DNA from: Sabellastarte sp. h YS-2021
Lineage: Eukaryota > Annelida > Polychaeta > Sabellida > Sabellidae
Assembly (NCBI GenBank): GCA_964017235.1
Contig: OZ024935.1
Coordinates: forward strand, 89,991,052-90,055,051
Direction: 5' to 3'
DNA length: 64,000 nt
Positions 13,182 to 27,199 of the stretch are shown piece after piece (position 1 is the stretch's first letter; the number at the start of each line of letters is the position of its first letter). The translations under genes and the position numbers were made by a program. Below the pieces are notes generated by a model, which saw only the letters and a program-made list of their open reading frames with translations, searched no databases and had not been told where the DNA came from.

Positions 13182-16100
13182 GTGTATTCATTAAGAAATA
13201 CATACCAAGCTCAAAATACATGTATTGGGAGTGCATGTAGCGAGGGTACCATCAACAAGAAAATCAGCTCAAAACACCCCTTAAATGGGTTGGATCTGGT
13301 TCAGATTTTCACAGGAAACTCAGTTTCCACCATAGAATTAAATTGCATTTGTCTGACAAACTCGAGGGCCATATTTGGAATTTCAGTTTTTCGGGGTGTG
13401 GACCTGGTCTGCCCCCCCTCATGAGGGGTAATTTCAGGTATATCATATTGTGGTCAATCTGGAGCACTTATGGAATTTCAGACATGTTTTGATCAGAAAT
13501 GAGGACATTTTAGGCACATTTGGAGCATTACATGTCTGAACACAAATTATTTAACCCGAATATTGCTGTTAAAATGGTGTAAAATACATGTAAATCAGCC
13601 CAAATGAGTAGTAAATGTTGGTCTATAATTCTGAAATTTGGCAAGAAAATAGTCTGTAACCCACTAAATCTGACTGCATAGGTTTTAGAATTACATCCAG
13701 TATAGCAGTGACTACTGGTGTGGTATATAGGCCCCAGGAGGCCTGTAATTCGCCTTCTGGGGGGTGCCTTAAGATTTGCTCATATTTTGACCAATAAGGC
13801 AGAAGTGAGGCTGTAAACCATATTTTTGGCGAGAGTGGGCACCACTAAAAGAGAAATAAGTAGTGTATTCATTAAGAAATACATACCAAGCTCAAAATAC
13901 ATGTATTGGGAGTGCATGTAGCGAGGGTACCATCAACAAGAAAATCAGCTCAAAACACCCCTTAAATGGGTTGGATCTGGTTCAGATTTTCACAGGAAAC
14001 TCAGTTTCCACCATAGAATTAAATTGCATTTGTCTGACAAACTCGAGGGCCATATTTGGAATTTCAGTTTTTCGGGGTGTGGACCTGGTCTGCCCCCCCT
14101 CATGAGGGGTAATTTCAGGTATATCATATTGTGGTCAATCTGGAGCACTTATGGAATTTCAGACATGTTTTGATCAGAAATGAGGACATTTTAGGCACAT
14201 TTGGAGCAGTGACTACTGGTGTGGTATATAGGCCCCAGGAGGCCTGTAATTCGCCTTCTGGGGGGTGCCTTAAGATTTGCTCATATTTTGACCAATAAGG
14301 CAGAAGTGAGGCTGTAAACCATATTTTTTGGCGAGAGTGGGCACCACTAAAAGAGAAATAAGTAGTGTATTCATTAAGAAATACATACCAAGCTCAAAAT
14401 ACATGTATTGGGAGTGCATGTAGCGAGGGTACCATCAACAAGAAAATCAGCTCAAAACACCCCTTAAATGGGTTGGATCTGGTTCAGATTTTCACAGGAA
14501 ACTCAGTTTCCACCATAGAATTAAATTGCATTTGTCTGACAAACTCGAGGGCCATATTTGGAATTTCAGTTTTTCGGGGTGTGGACCTGGTCTGCCCCCC
14601 CTCATGAGGGGTAATTTCAGGTATATCATATTGTTGTCAATCTGGAGCACTTATGGAATTTCAGACATGTTTTGATCAGAAATGAGGACATTTTAGGCAC
14701 ATTTGGAGCAGTGACTACTGGTGTGGTATATAGGCCCCAGGAGGCCTGTAATTCGCCTTCTGGGGGGTGCCTTAAGATTTGCTCATATTTTGACCAATAA
14801 GGCAGAAGTGAGGCTGTAAACCATATTTTTTGGCGAGAGTGGGCACCACTAAAAGAGAAATAAGTAGTGTATTCATTAAGAAATACATACCAAGCTCAAA
14901 ATACATGTATTGGGAGTGCATGTAGCGAGGGTACCATCAACAAGAAAATCAGCTCAAAACACCCCTTAAATGGGTTGGATCTGGTTCAGATTTTCACAGG
15001 AAACTCAGTTTCCACCATAGAATTAAATTGCATTTGTCTGACAAACTCGAGGGCCATATTTGGAATTTCAGTTTTTCGGGGTGTGGACCTGGTCTGCCCC
15101 CCCTCATGAGGGGTAATTTCAGGTATATCATATTGTGGTCAATCTGGAGCACTTATGGAATTTCAGACATGTTTTGATCAGAAATGAGGACATTTTAGGC
15201 ACATTTGGAGCAGTGACTACTGGTGTGGTATATAGGCCCCAGGAGGCCTGTAATTCGCCTTCTGGGGGGTGCCTTAAGATTTGCTCATATTTTGACCAAT
15301 AAGGCAGAAGTGAGGCTGTAAACCATATTTTTTGGCGAGAGTGGGCACCACTAAAAGAGAAATAAGTAGTGTATTCATTAAGAAATACATACCAAGCTCA
15401 AAATACATGTATTGGGAGTGCATGTAGCGAGGGTACCATCAACAAGAAAATCAGCTCAAAACACCCCTTAAATGGGTTGGATCTGGTTCAGATTTTCACA
15501 GGAAACTCAGTTTCCACCATAGAATTAAATTGCATTTGTCTGACAAACTCGAGGGCCATATTTGGAATTTCAGTTTTTCGGGGTGTGGACCTGGTCTGCC
15601 CCCCCTCAAGAGGGGTAATTTCAGGTATATCATATTGTGGTCAATCTGGAGCACTTATGGAATTTCAGACATGTTTTGATCAGAAATGAGGACATTTTAG
15701 GCACATTTGGAGCATTACATGTCTGAACACAAATTATTTAACCCGAATATTGCTGTTAAAATGGTGTAAAATACATGTAAATCAGCCCAAATGAGTAGTA
15801 AATGTTGGTCTATAATTCTGAAATTTGGCAAGAAAATAGTCTGTAACCCACTAAATCTGACTGCATAGGTTTTAGAATTACATCCAGTATAGCAGTGACT
15901 ACTGGTGTGGTATATAGGCCCCAGGAGGCCTGTAATTCGCCTTCTGGGGGGTGCCTTAAGATTTGCTCATATTTTGACCAATAAGGCAGAAGTGAGGCTG
16001 TAAACCATATTTTTGGCGAGAGTGGGCACCACTAAAAGAGAAATAAGTAGTGTATTCATTAAGAAATACATACCAAGCTCAAAATACATGTATTGGGAGT

Positions 16101-19100
16101 GCATGTAGCGAGGGTACCATCAACAAGAAAATCAGCTCAAAACACCCCTTAAATGGGTTGGATCTGGTTCAGATTTTCACAGGAAACTCAGTTTCCACCA
16201 TAGAATTAAATTGCATTTGTCTGACAAACTCGAGGGCCATATTTGGAATTTCAGTTTTTCGGGGTGTGGACCTGGTCTGCCCCCCCTCATGAGGGGTAAT
16301 TTCAGGTATATCATATTGTGGTCAATCTGGAGCACTTATGGAATTTCAGACATGTTTTGATCAGAAATGAGGACATTTTAGGCACATTTGGAGCAGTGAC
16401 TACTGGTGTGGTATATAGGCCCCAGGAGGCCTGTAATTCGCCTTCTGGGGGGTGCCTTAAGATTTGCTCATATTTTGACCAATAAGGCAGAAGTGAGGCT
16501 GTAAACCATATTTTTTGGCGAGAGTGGGCACCACTAAAAGAGAAATAAGTAGTGTATTCATTAAGAAATACATACCAAGCTCAAAATACATGTATTGGGA
16601 GTGCATGTAGCGAGGGTACCATCAACAAGAAAATCAGCTCAAAACACCCCTTAAATGGGTTGGATCTGGTTCAGATTTTCACAGGAAACTCAGTTTCCAC
16701 CATAGAATTAAATTGCATTTGTCTGACAAACTCGAGGGCCATATTTGGAATTTCAGTTTTTCGGGGTGTGGACCTGGTCTGCCCCCCCTCATGAGGGGTA
16801 ATTTCAGGTATATCATATTGTGGTCAATCTGGAGCACTTATGGAATTTCAGACATGTTTTGATCAGAAATGAGGACATTTTAGGCACATTTGGAGCATTA
16901 CATGTCTGAACACAAATTATTTAACCCGAATATTGCTGTTAAAATGGTGTAAAATACATGTAAATCAGCCCAAATGAGTAGTAAATGTTGGTCTATAATT
17001 CTGAAATTTGGCAAGAAAATAGTCTGTAACCCACTAAATCTGACTGCATAGGTTTTAGAATTACATCCAGTATAGCAGTGACTACTGGTGTGGTATATAG
17101 GCCCCAGGAGGCCTGTAATTCGCCTTCTGGGGGGTGCCTTAAGATTTGCTCATATTTTGACCAATAAGGCAGAAGTGAGGCTGTAAACCATATTTTTGGC
17201 GAGAGTGGGCACCACTAAAAGAGAAATAAGTAGTGTATTCATTAAGAAATACATACCAAGCTCAAAATACATGTATTGGGAGTGCATGTAGCGAGGGTAC
17301 CATCAACAAGAAAATCAGCTCAAAACACCCCTTAAATGGGTTGGATCTGGTTCAGATTTTCACAGGAAACTCAGTTTCCACCATAGAATTAAATTGCATT
17401 TGTCTGACAAACTCGAGGGCCATATTTGGAATTTCAGTTTTTCGGGGTGTGGACCTGGTCTGCCCCCCCTCATGAGGGGTAATTTCAGGTATATCATATT
17501 GTGGTCAATCTGGAGCACTTATGGAATTTCAGACATGTTTTGATCAGAAATGAGGACATTTTAGGCACATTTGGAGCAGTGACTACTGGTGTGGTATATA
17601 GGCCCCAGGAGGCCTGTAATTCGCCTTCTGGGGGGTGCCTTAAGATTTGCTCATATTTTGACCAATAAGGCAGAAGTGAGGCTGTAAACCATATTTTTTG
17701 GCGAGAGTGGGCACCACTAAAAGAGAAATAAGTAGTGTATTCATTAAGAAATACATACCAAGCTCAAAATACATGTATTGGGAGTGCATGTAGCGAGGGT
17801 ACCATCAACAAGAAAATCAGCTCAAAACACCCCTTAAATGGGTTGGATCTGGTTCAGATTTTCACAGGAAACTCAGTTTCCACCATAGAATTAAATTGCA
17901 TTTGTCTGACAAACTCGAGGGCCATATTTGGAATTTCAGTTTTTCGGGGTGTGGACCTGGTCTGCCCCCCCTCATGAGGGGTAATTTCAGGTATATCATA
18001 TTGTGGTCAATCTGGAGCACTTATGGAATTTCAGACATGTTTTGATCAGAAATGAGGACATTTTAGGCACATTTGGAGCAGTGACTACTGGTGTGGTATA
18101 TAGGCCCCAGGAGGCCTGTAATTCGCCTTCTGGGGGGTGCCTTAAGATTTGCTCATATTTTGACCAATAAGGCAGAAGTGAGGCTGTAAACCATATTTTT
18201 TGGCGAGAGTGGGCACCACTAAAAGAGAAATAAGTAGTGTATTCATTAAGAAATACATACCAAGCTCAAAATACATGTATTGGGAGTGCATGTAGCGAGG
18301 GTACCATCAACAAGAAAATCAGCTCAAAACACCCCTTAAATGGGTTGGATCTGGTTCAGATTTTCACAGGAAACTCAGTTTCCACCATAGAATTAAATTG
18401 CATTTGTCTGACAAACTCGAGGGCCATATTTGGAATTTCAGTTTTTCGGGGTGTGGACCTGGTCTGCCCCCCCTCAAGAGGGGTAATTTCAGGTATATCA
18501 TATTGTGGTCAATCTGGAGCACTTATGGAATTTCAGACATGTTTTGATCAGAAATGAGGACATTTTAGGCACATTTGGAGCATTACATGTCTGAACACAA
18601 ATTATTTAACCCGAATATTGCTGTTAAAATGGTGTAAAATACATGTAAATCAGCCCAAATGAGTAGTAAATGTTGGTCTATAATTCTGAAATTTGGCAAG
18701 AAAATAGTCTGTAACCCACTAAATCTGACTGCATAGGTTTTAGAATTACATCCAGTATAGCAGTGACTACTGGTGTGGTATATAGGCCCCAGGAGGCCTG
18801 TAATTCGCCTTCTGGGGGGTGCCTTAAGATTTGCTCATATTTTGACCAATAAGGCAGAAGTGAGGCTGTAAACCATATTTTTGGCGAGAGTGGGCACCAC
18901 TAAAAGAGAAATAAGTAGTGTATTCATTAAGAAATACATACCAAGCTCAAAATACATGTATTGGGAGTGCATGTAGCGAGGGTACCATCAACAAGAAAAT
19001 CAGCTCAAAACACCCCTTAAATGGGTTGGATCTGGTTCAGATTTTCACAGGAAACTCAGTTTCCACCATAGAATTAAATTGCATTTGTCTGACAAACTCG

Positions 19101-22100
19101 AGGGCCATATTTGGAATTTCAGTTTTTCGGGGTGTGGACCTGGTCTGCCCCCCCTCATGAGGGGTAATTTCAGGTATATCATATTGTGGTCAATCTGGAG
19201 CACTTATGGAATTTCAGACATGTTTTGATCAGAAATGAGGACATTTTAGGCACATTTGGAGCAGTGACTACTGGTGTGGTATATAGGCCCCAGGAGGCCT
19301 GTAATTCGCCTTCTGGGGGGTGCCTTAAGATTTGCTCATATTTTGACCAATAAGGCAGAAGTGAGGCTGTAAACCATATTTTTTGGCGAGAGTGGGCACC
19401 ACTAAAAGAGAAATAAGTAGTGTATTCATTAAGAAATACATACCAAGCTCAAAATACATGTATTGGGAGTGCATGTAGCGAGGGTACCATCAACAAGAAA
19501 ATCAGCTCAAAACACCCCTTAAATGGGTTGGATCTGGTTCAGATTTTCACAGGAAACTCAGTTTCCACCATAGAATTAAATTGCATTTGTCTGACAAACT
19601 CGAGGGCCATATTTGGAATTTCAGTTTTTCGGGGTGTGGACCTGGTCTGCCCCCCCTCATGAGGGGTAATTTCAGGTATATCATATTGTGGTCAATCTGG
19701 AGCACTTATGGAATTTCAGACATGTTTTGATCAGAAATGAGGACATTTTAGGCACATTTGGAGCATTACATGTCTGAACACAAATTATTTAACCCGAATA
19801 TTGCTGTTAAAATGGTGTAAAATACATGTAAATCAGCCCAAATGAGTAGTAAATGTTGGTCTATAATTCTGAAATTTGGCAAGAAAATAGTCTGTAACCC
19901 ACTAAATCTGACTGCATAGGTTTTAGAATTACATCCAGTATAGCAGTGACTACTGGTGTGGTATATAGGCCCCAGGAGGCCTGTAATTCGCCTTCTGGGG
20001 GGTGCCTTAAGATTTGCTCATATTTTGACCAATAAGGCAGAAGTGAGGCTGTAAACCATATTTTTGGCGAGAGTGGGCACCACTAAAAGAGAAATAAGTA
20101 GTGTATTCATTAAGAAATACATACCAAGCTCAAAATACATGTATTGGGAGTGCATGTAGCGAGGGTACCATCAACAAGAAAATCAGCTCAAAACACCCCT
20201 TAAATGGGTTGGATCTGGTTCAGATTTTCACAGGAAACTCAGTTTCCACCATAGAATTAAATTGCATTTGTCTGACAAACTCGAGGGCCATATTTGGAAT
20301 TTCAGTTTTTCGGGGTGTGGACCTGGTCTGCCCCCCCTCATGAGGGGTAATTTCAGGTATATCATATTGTGGTCAATCTGGAGCACTTATGGAATTTCAG
20401 ACATGTTTTGATCAGAAATGAGGACATTTTAGGCACATTTGGAGCAGTGACTACTGGTGTGGTATATAGGCCCCAGGAGGCCTGTAATTCGCCTTCTGGG
20501 GGGTGCCTTAAGATTTGCTCATATTTTGACCAATAAGGCAGAAGTGAGGCTGTAAACCATATTTTTTGGCGAGAGTGGGCACCACTAAAAGAGAAATAAG
20601 TAGTGTATTCATTAAGAAATACATACCAAGCTCAAAATACATGTATTGGGAGTGCATGTAGCGAGGGTACCATCAACAAGAAAATCAGCTCAAAACACCC
20701 CTTAAATGGGTTGGATCTGGTTCAGATTTTCACAGGAAACTCAGTTTCCACCATAGAATTAAATTGCATTTGTCTGACAAACTCGAGGGCCATATTTGGA
20801 ATTTCAGTTTTTCGGGGTGTGGACCTGGTCTGCCCCCCCTCATGAGGGGTAATTTCAGGTATATCATATTGTGGTCAATCTGGAGCACTTATGGAATTTC
20901 AGACATGTTTTGATCAGAAATGAGGACATTTTAGGCACATTTGGAGCAGTGACTACTGGTGTGGTATATAGGCCCCAGGAGGCCTGTAATTCGCCTTCTG
21001 GGGGGTGCCTTAAGATTTGCTCATATTTTGACCAATAAGGCAGAAGTGAGGCTGTAAACCATATTTTTTGGCGAGAGTGGGCACCACTAAAAGAGAAATA
21101 AGTAGTGTATTCATTAAGAAATACATACCAAGCTCAAAATACATGTATTGGGAGTGCATGTAGCGAGGGTACCATCAACAAGAAAATCAGCTCAAAACAC
21201 CCCTTAAATGGGTTGGATCTGGTTCAGATTTTCACAGGAAACTCAGTTTCCACCATAGAATTAAATTGCATTTGTCTGACAAACTCGAGGGCCATATTTG
21301 GAATTTCAGTTTTTCGGGGTGTGGACCTGGTCTGCCCCCCCTCATGAGGGGTAATTTCAGGTATATCATATTGTGGTCAATCTGGAGCACTTATGGAATT
21401 TCAGACATGTTTTGATCAGAAATGAGGACATTTTAGGCACATTTGGAGCATTACATGTCTGAACACAAATTATTTAACCCGAATATTGCTGTTAAAATGG
21501 TGTAAAATACATGTAAATCAGCCCAAATGAGTAGTAAATGTTGGTCTATAATTCTGAAATTTGGCAAGAAAATAGTCTGTAACCCACTAAATCTGACTGC
21601 ATAGGTTTTAGAATTACATCCAGTATAGCAGTGACTACTGGTGTGGTATATAGGCCCCAGGAGGCCTGTAATTCGCCTTCTGGGGGGTGCCTTAAGATTT
21701 GCTCATATTTTGACCAATAAGGCAGAAGTGAGGCTGTAAACCATATTTTTGGCGAGAGTGGGCACCACTAAAAGAGAAATAAGTAGTGTATTCATTAAGA
21801 AATACATACCAAGCTCAAAATACATGTATTGGGAGTGCATGTAGCGAGGGTACCATCAACAAGAAAATCAGCTCAAAACACCCCTTAAATGGGTTGGATC
21901 TGGTTCAGATTTTCACAGGAAACTCAGTTTCCACCATAGAATTAAATTGCATTTGTCTGACAAACTCGAGGGCCATATTTGGAATTTCAGTTTTTCGGGG
22001 TGTGGACCTGGTCTGCCCCCCCTCATGAGGGGTAATTTCAGGTATATCATATTGTGGTCAATCTGGAGCACTTATGGAATTTCAGACATGTTTTGATCAG

Positions 22101-22969
22101 AAATGAGGACATTTTAGGCACATTTGGAGCAGTGACTACTGGTGTGGTATATAGGCCCCAGGAGGCCTGTAATTCGCCTTCTGGGGGGTGCCTTAAGATT
22201 TGCTCATATTTTGACCAATAAGGCAGAAGTGAGGCTGTAAACCATATTTTTTGGCGAGAGTGGGCACCACTAAAAGAGAAATAAGTAGTGTATTCATTAA
22301 GAAATACATACCAAGCTCAAAATACATGTATTGGGAGTGCATGTAGCGAGGGTACCATCAACAAGAAAATCAGCTCAAAACACCCCTTAAATGGGTTGGA
22401 TCTGGTTCAGATTTTCACAGGAAACTCAGTTTCCACCATAGAATTAAATTGCATTTGTCTGACAAACTCGAGGGCCATATTTGGAATTTCAGTTTTTCGG
22501 GGTGTGGACCTGGTCTGCCCCCCCCTCATGAGGGGTAATTTCAGGTATATCATATTGTGGTCAATCTGGAGCACTTATGGAATTTCAGACATGTTTTGAT
22601 CAGAAATGAGGACATTTTAGGCACATTTGGAGCATTACATGTCTGAACACAAATTATTTAACCCGAATATTGCTGTTAAAATGGTGTAAAATACATGTAA
22701 ATCAGCCCAAATGAGTAGTAAATGTTGGTCTATAATTCTGAAATTTGGCAAGAAAATAGTCTGTAACCCACTAAATCTGACTGCATAGGTTTTAGAATTA
22801 CATCCAGTATAGCAGTGACTACTGGTGTGGTATATAGGCCCCAGGAGGCCTGTAATTCGCCTTCTGGGGGGTGCCTTAAGATTTGCTCATATTTTGACCA
22901 ATAAGGCAGAAGTGAGGCTGTAAACCATATTTTTGGCGAGAGTGGGCACCACTAAAAGAGAAATAAGTA

Positions 22970-25900
22970 GTGTATTCATTAAGAAATACATACCAAGCTC
23001 AAAATACATGTATTGGGAGTGCATGTAGCGAGGGTACCATCAACAAGAAAATCAGCTCAAAACACCCCTTAAATGGGTTGGATCTGGTTCAGATTTTCAC
23101 AGGAAACTCAGTTTCCACCATAGAATTAAATTGCATTTGTCTGACAAACTCGAGGGCCATATTTGGAATTTCAGTTTTTCGGGGTGTGGACCTGGTCTGC
23201 CCCCCCTCATGAGGGGTAATTTCAGGTATATCATATTGTGGTCAATCTGGAGCACTTATGGAATTTCAGACATGTTTTGATCAGAAATGAGGACATTTTA
23301 GGCACATTTGGAGCAGTGACTACTGGTGTGGTATATAGGCCCCAGGAGGCCTGTAATTCGCCTTCTGGGGGGTGCCTTAAGATTTGCTCATATTTTGACC
23401 AATAAGGCAGAAGTGAGGCTGTAAACCATATTTTTTGGCGAGAGTGGGCACCACTAAAAGAGAAATAAGTAGTGTATTCATTAAGAAATACATACCAAGC
23501 TCAAAATACATGTATTGGGAGTGCATGTAGCGAGGGTACCATCAACAAGAAAATCAGCTCAAAACACCCCTTAAATGGGTTGGATCTGGTTCAGATTTTC
23601 ACAGGAAACTCAGTTTCCACCATAGAATTAAATTGCATTTGTCTGACAAACTCGAGGGCCATATTTGGAATTTCAGTTTTTCGGGGTGTGGACCTGGTCT
23701 GCCCCCCCTCATGAGGGGTAATTTCAGGTATATCATATTGTGGTCAATCTGGAGCACTTATGGAATTTCAGACATGTTTTGATCAGAAATGAGGACATTT
23801 TAGGCACATTTGGAGCATTACATGTCTGAACACAAATTATTTAACCCGAATATTGCTGTTAAAATGGTGTAAAATACATGTAAATCAGCCCAAATGAGTA
23901 GTAAATGTTGGTCTATAATTCTGAAATTTGGCAAGAAAATAGTCTGTAACCCACTAAATCTGACTGCATAGGTTTTAGAATTACATCCAGTATAGCAGTG
24001 ACTACTGGTGTGGTATATAGGCCCCAGGAGGCCTGTAATTCGCCTTCTGGGGGGTGCCTTAAGATTTGCTCATATTTTGACCAATAAGGCAGAAGTGAGG
24101 CTGTAAACCATATTTTTGGCGAGAGTGGGCACCACTAAAAGAGAAATAAGTAGTGTATTCATTAAGAAATACATACCAAGCTCAAAATACATGTATTGGG
24201 AGTGCATGTAGCGAGGGTACCATCAACAAGAAAATCAGCTCAAAACACCCCTTAAATGGGTTGGATCTGGTTCAGATTTTCACAGGAAACTCAGTTTCCA
24301 CCATAGAATTAAATTGCATTTGTCTGACAAACTCGAGGGCCATATTTGGAATTTCAGTTTTTCGGGGTGTGGACCTGGTCTGCCCCCCCTCATGAGGGGT
24401 AATTTCAGGTATATCATATTGTGGTCAATCTGGAGCACTTATGGAATTTCAGACATGTTTTGATCAGAAATGAGGACATTTTAGGCACATTTGGAGCAGT
24501 GACTACTGGTGTGGTATATAGGCCCCAGGAGGCCTGTAATTCGCCTTCTGGGGGGTGCCTTAAGATTTGCTCATATTTTGACCAATAAGGCAGAAGTGAG
24601 GCTGTAAACCATATTTTTTGGCGAGAGTGGGCACCACTAAAAGAGAAATAAGTAGTGTATTCATTAAGAAATACATACCAAGCTCAAAATACATGTATTG
24701 GGAGTGCATGTAGCGAGGGTACCATCAACAAGAAAATCAGCTCAAAACACCCCTTAAATGGGTTGGATCTGGTTCAGATTTTCACAGGAAACTCAGTTTC
24801 CACCATAGAATTAAATTGCATTTGTCTGACAAACTCGAGGGCCATATTTGGAATTTCAGTTTTTCGGGGTGTGGACCTGGTCTGCCCCCCCTCATGAGGG
24901 GTAATTTCAGGTATATCATATTGTGGTCAATCTGGAGCACTTATGGAATTTCAGACATGTTTTGATCAGAAATGAGGACATTTTAGGCACATTTGGAGCA
25001 TTACATGTCTGAACACAAATTATTTAACCCGAATATTGCTGTTAAAATGGTGTAAAATACATGTAAATCAGCCCAAATGAGTAGTAAATGTTGGTCTATA
25101 ATTCTGAAATTTGGCAAGAAAATAGTCTGTAACCCACTAAATCTGACTGCATAGGTTTTAGAATTACATCCAGTATAGCAGTGACTACTGGTGTGGTATA
25201 TAGGCCCCAGGAGGCCTGTAATTCGCCTTCTGGGGGGTGCCTTAAGATTTGCTCATATTTTGACCAATAAGGCAGAAGTGAGGCTGTAAACCATATTTTT
25301 GGCGAGAGTGGGCACCACTAAAAGAGAAATAAGTAGTGTATTCATTAAGAAATACATACCAAGCTCAAAATACATGTATTGGGAGTGCATGTAGCGAGGG
25401 TACCATCAACAAGAAAATCAGCTCAAAACACCCCTTAAATGGGTTGGATCTGGTTCAGATTTTCACAGGAAACTCAGTTTCCACCATAGAATTAAATTGC
25501 ATTTGTCTGACAAACTCGAGGGCCATATTTGGAATTTCAGTTTTTCGGGGTGTGGACCTGGTCTGCCCCCCCTCATGAGGGGTAATTTCAGGTATATCAT
25601 ATTGTGGTCAATCTGGAGCACTTATGGAATTTCAGACATGTTTTGATCAGAAATGAGGACATTTTAGGCACATTTGGAGCAGTGACTACTGGTGTGGTAT
25701 ATAGGCCCCAGGAGGCCTGTAATTCGCCTTCTGGGGGGTGCCTTAAGATTTGCTCATATTTTGACCAATAAGGCAGAAGTGAGGCTGTAAACCATATTTT
25801 TTGGCGAGAGTGGGCACCACTAAAAGAGAAATAAGTAGTGTATTCATTAAGAAATACATACCAAGCTCAAAATACATGTATTGGGAGTGCATGTAGCGAG

Positions 25901-26518
25901 GGTACCATCAACAAGAAAATCAGCTCAAAACACCCCTTAAATGGGTTGGATCTGGTTCAGATTTTCACAGGAAACTCAGTTTCCACCATAGAATTAAATT
26001 GCATTTGTCTGACAAACTCGAGGGCCATATTTGGAATTTCAGTTTTTCGGGGTGTGGACCTGGTCTGCCCCCCCTCATGAGGGGTAATTTCAGGTATATC
26101 ATATTGTGGTCAATCTGGAGCACTTATGGAATTTCAGACATGTTTTGATCAGAAATGAGGACATTTTAGGCACATTTGGAGCATTACATGTCTGAACACA
26201 AATTATTTAACCCGAATATTGCTGTTAAAATGGTGTAAAATACATGTAAATCAGCCCAAATGAGTAGTAAATGTTGGTCTATAATTCTGAAATTTGGCAA
26301 GAAAATAGTCTGTAACCCACTAAATCTGACTGCATAGGTTTTAGAATTACATCCAGTATAGCAGTGACTACTGGTGTGGTATATAGGCCCCAGGAGGCCT
26401 GTAATTCGCCTTCTGGGGGGTGCCTTAAGATTTGCTCATATTTTGACCAATAAGGCAGAAGTGAGGCTGTAAACCATATTTTTGGCGAGAGTGGGCACCA
26501 CTAAAAGAGAAATAAGTA
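22970..26518. repeat. Higher-order repeat SL, three 1183-bp blocks
   Basis: Equivalent points at 22970, 24153, 25336 and 26519 are exactly 1183 bp apart (502 + 681). This is where the left array changes from mixed SSL/SL to a regular alternating pattern. The same 1183-bp period dominates right of the retrotransposon. Confidence 0.92.
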
Positions 26519-27199
26519 GTGTATTCATTAAGAAATACATACCAAGCTCAAAATACATGTATTGGGAGTGCATGTAGCGAGGGTACCATCAACAAGAAAA
26601 TCAGCTCAAAACACCCCTTAAATGGGTTGGATCTGGTTCAGATTTTCACAGGAAACTCAGTTTCCACCATAGAATTAAATTGCATTTGTCTGACAAACTC
26701 GAGGGCCATATTTGGAATTTCAGTTTTTCGGGGTGTGGACCTGGTCTGCCCCCCCTCATGAGGGGTAATTTCAGGTATATCATATTGTGGTCAATCTGGA
26801 GCACTTATGGAATTTCAGACATGTTTTGATCAGAAATGAGGACATTTTAGGCACATTTGGAGCATTACATGTCTGAACACAAATTATTTAACCCGAATAT
26901 TGCTGTTAAAATGGTGTAAAATACATGTAAATCAGCCCAAATGAGTAGTAAATGTTGGTCTATAATTCTGAAATTTGGCAAGAAAATAGTCTGTAACCCA
27001 CTAAATCTGACTGCATAGGTTTTAGAATTACATCCAGTATAGCAGTGACTACTGGTGTGGTATATAGGCCCCAGGAGGCCTGTAATTCGCCTTCTGGGGG
27101 GTGCCTTAAGATTTGCTCATATTTTGACCAATAAGGCAGAAGTGAGGCTGTAAACCATATTTTTGGCGAGAGTGGGCACCACTAAAAGAGAAATAAGTA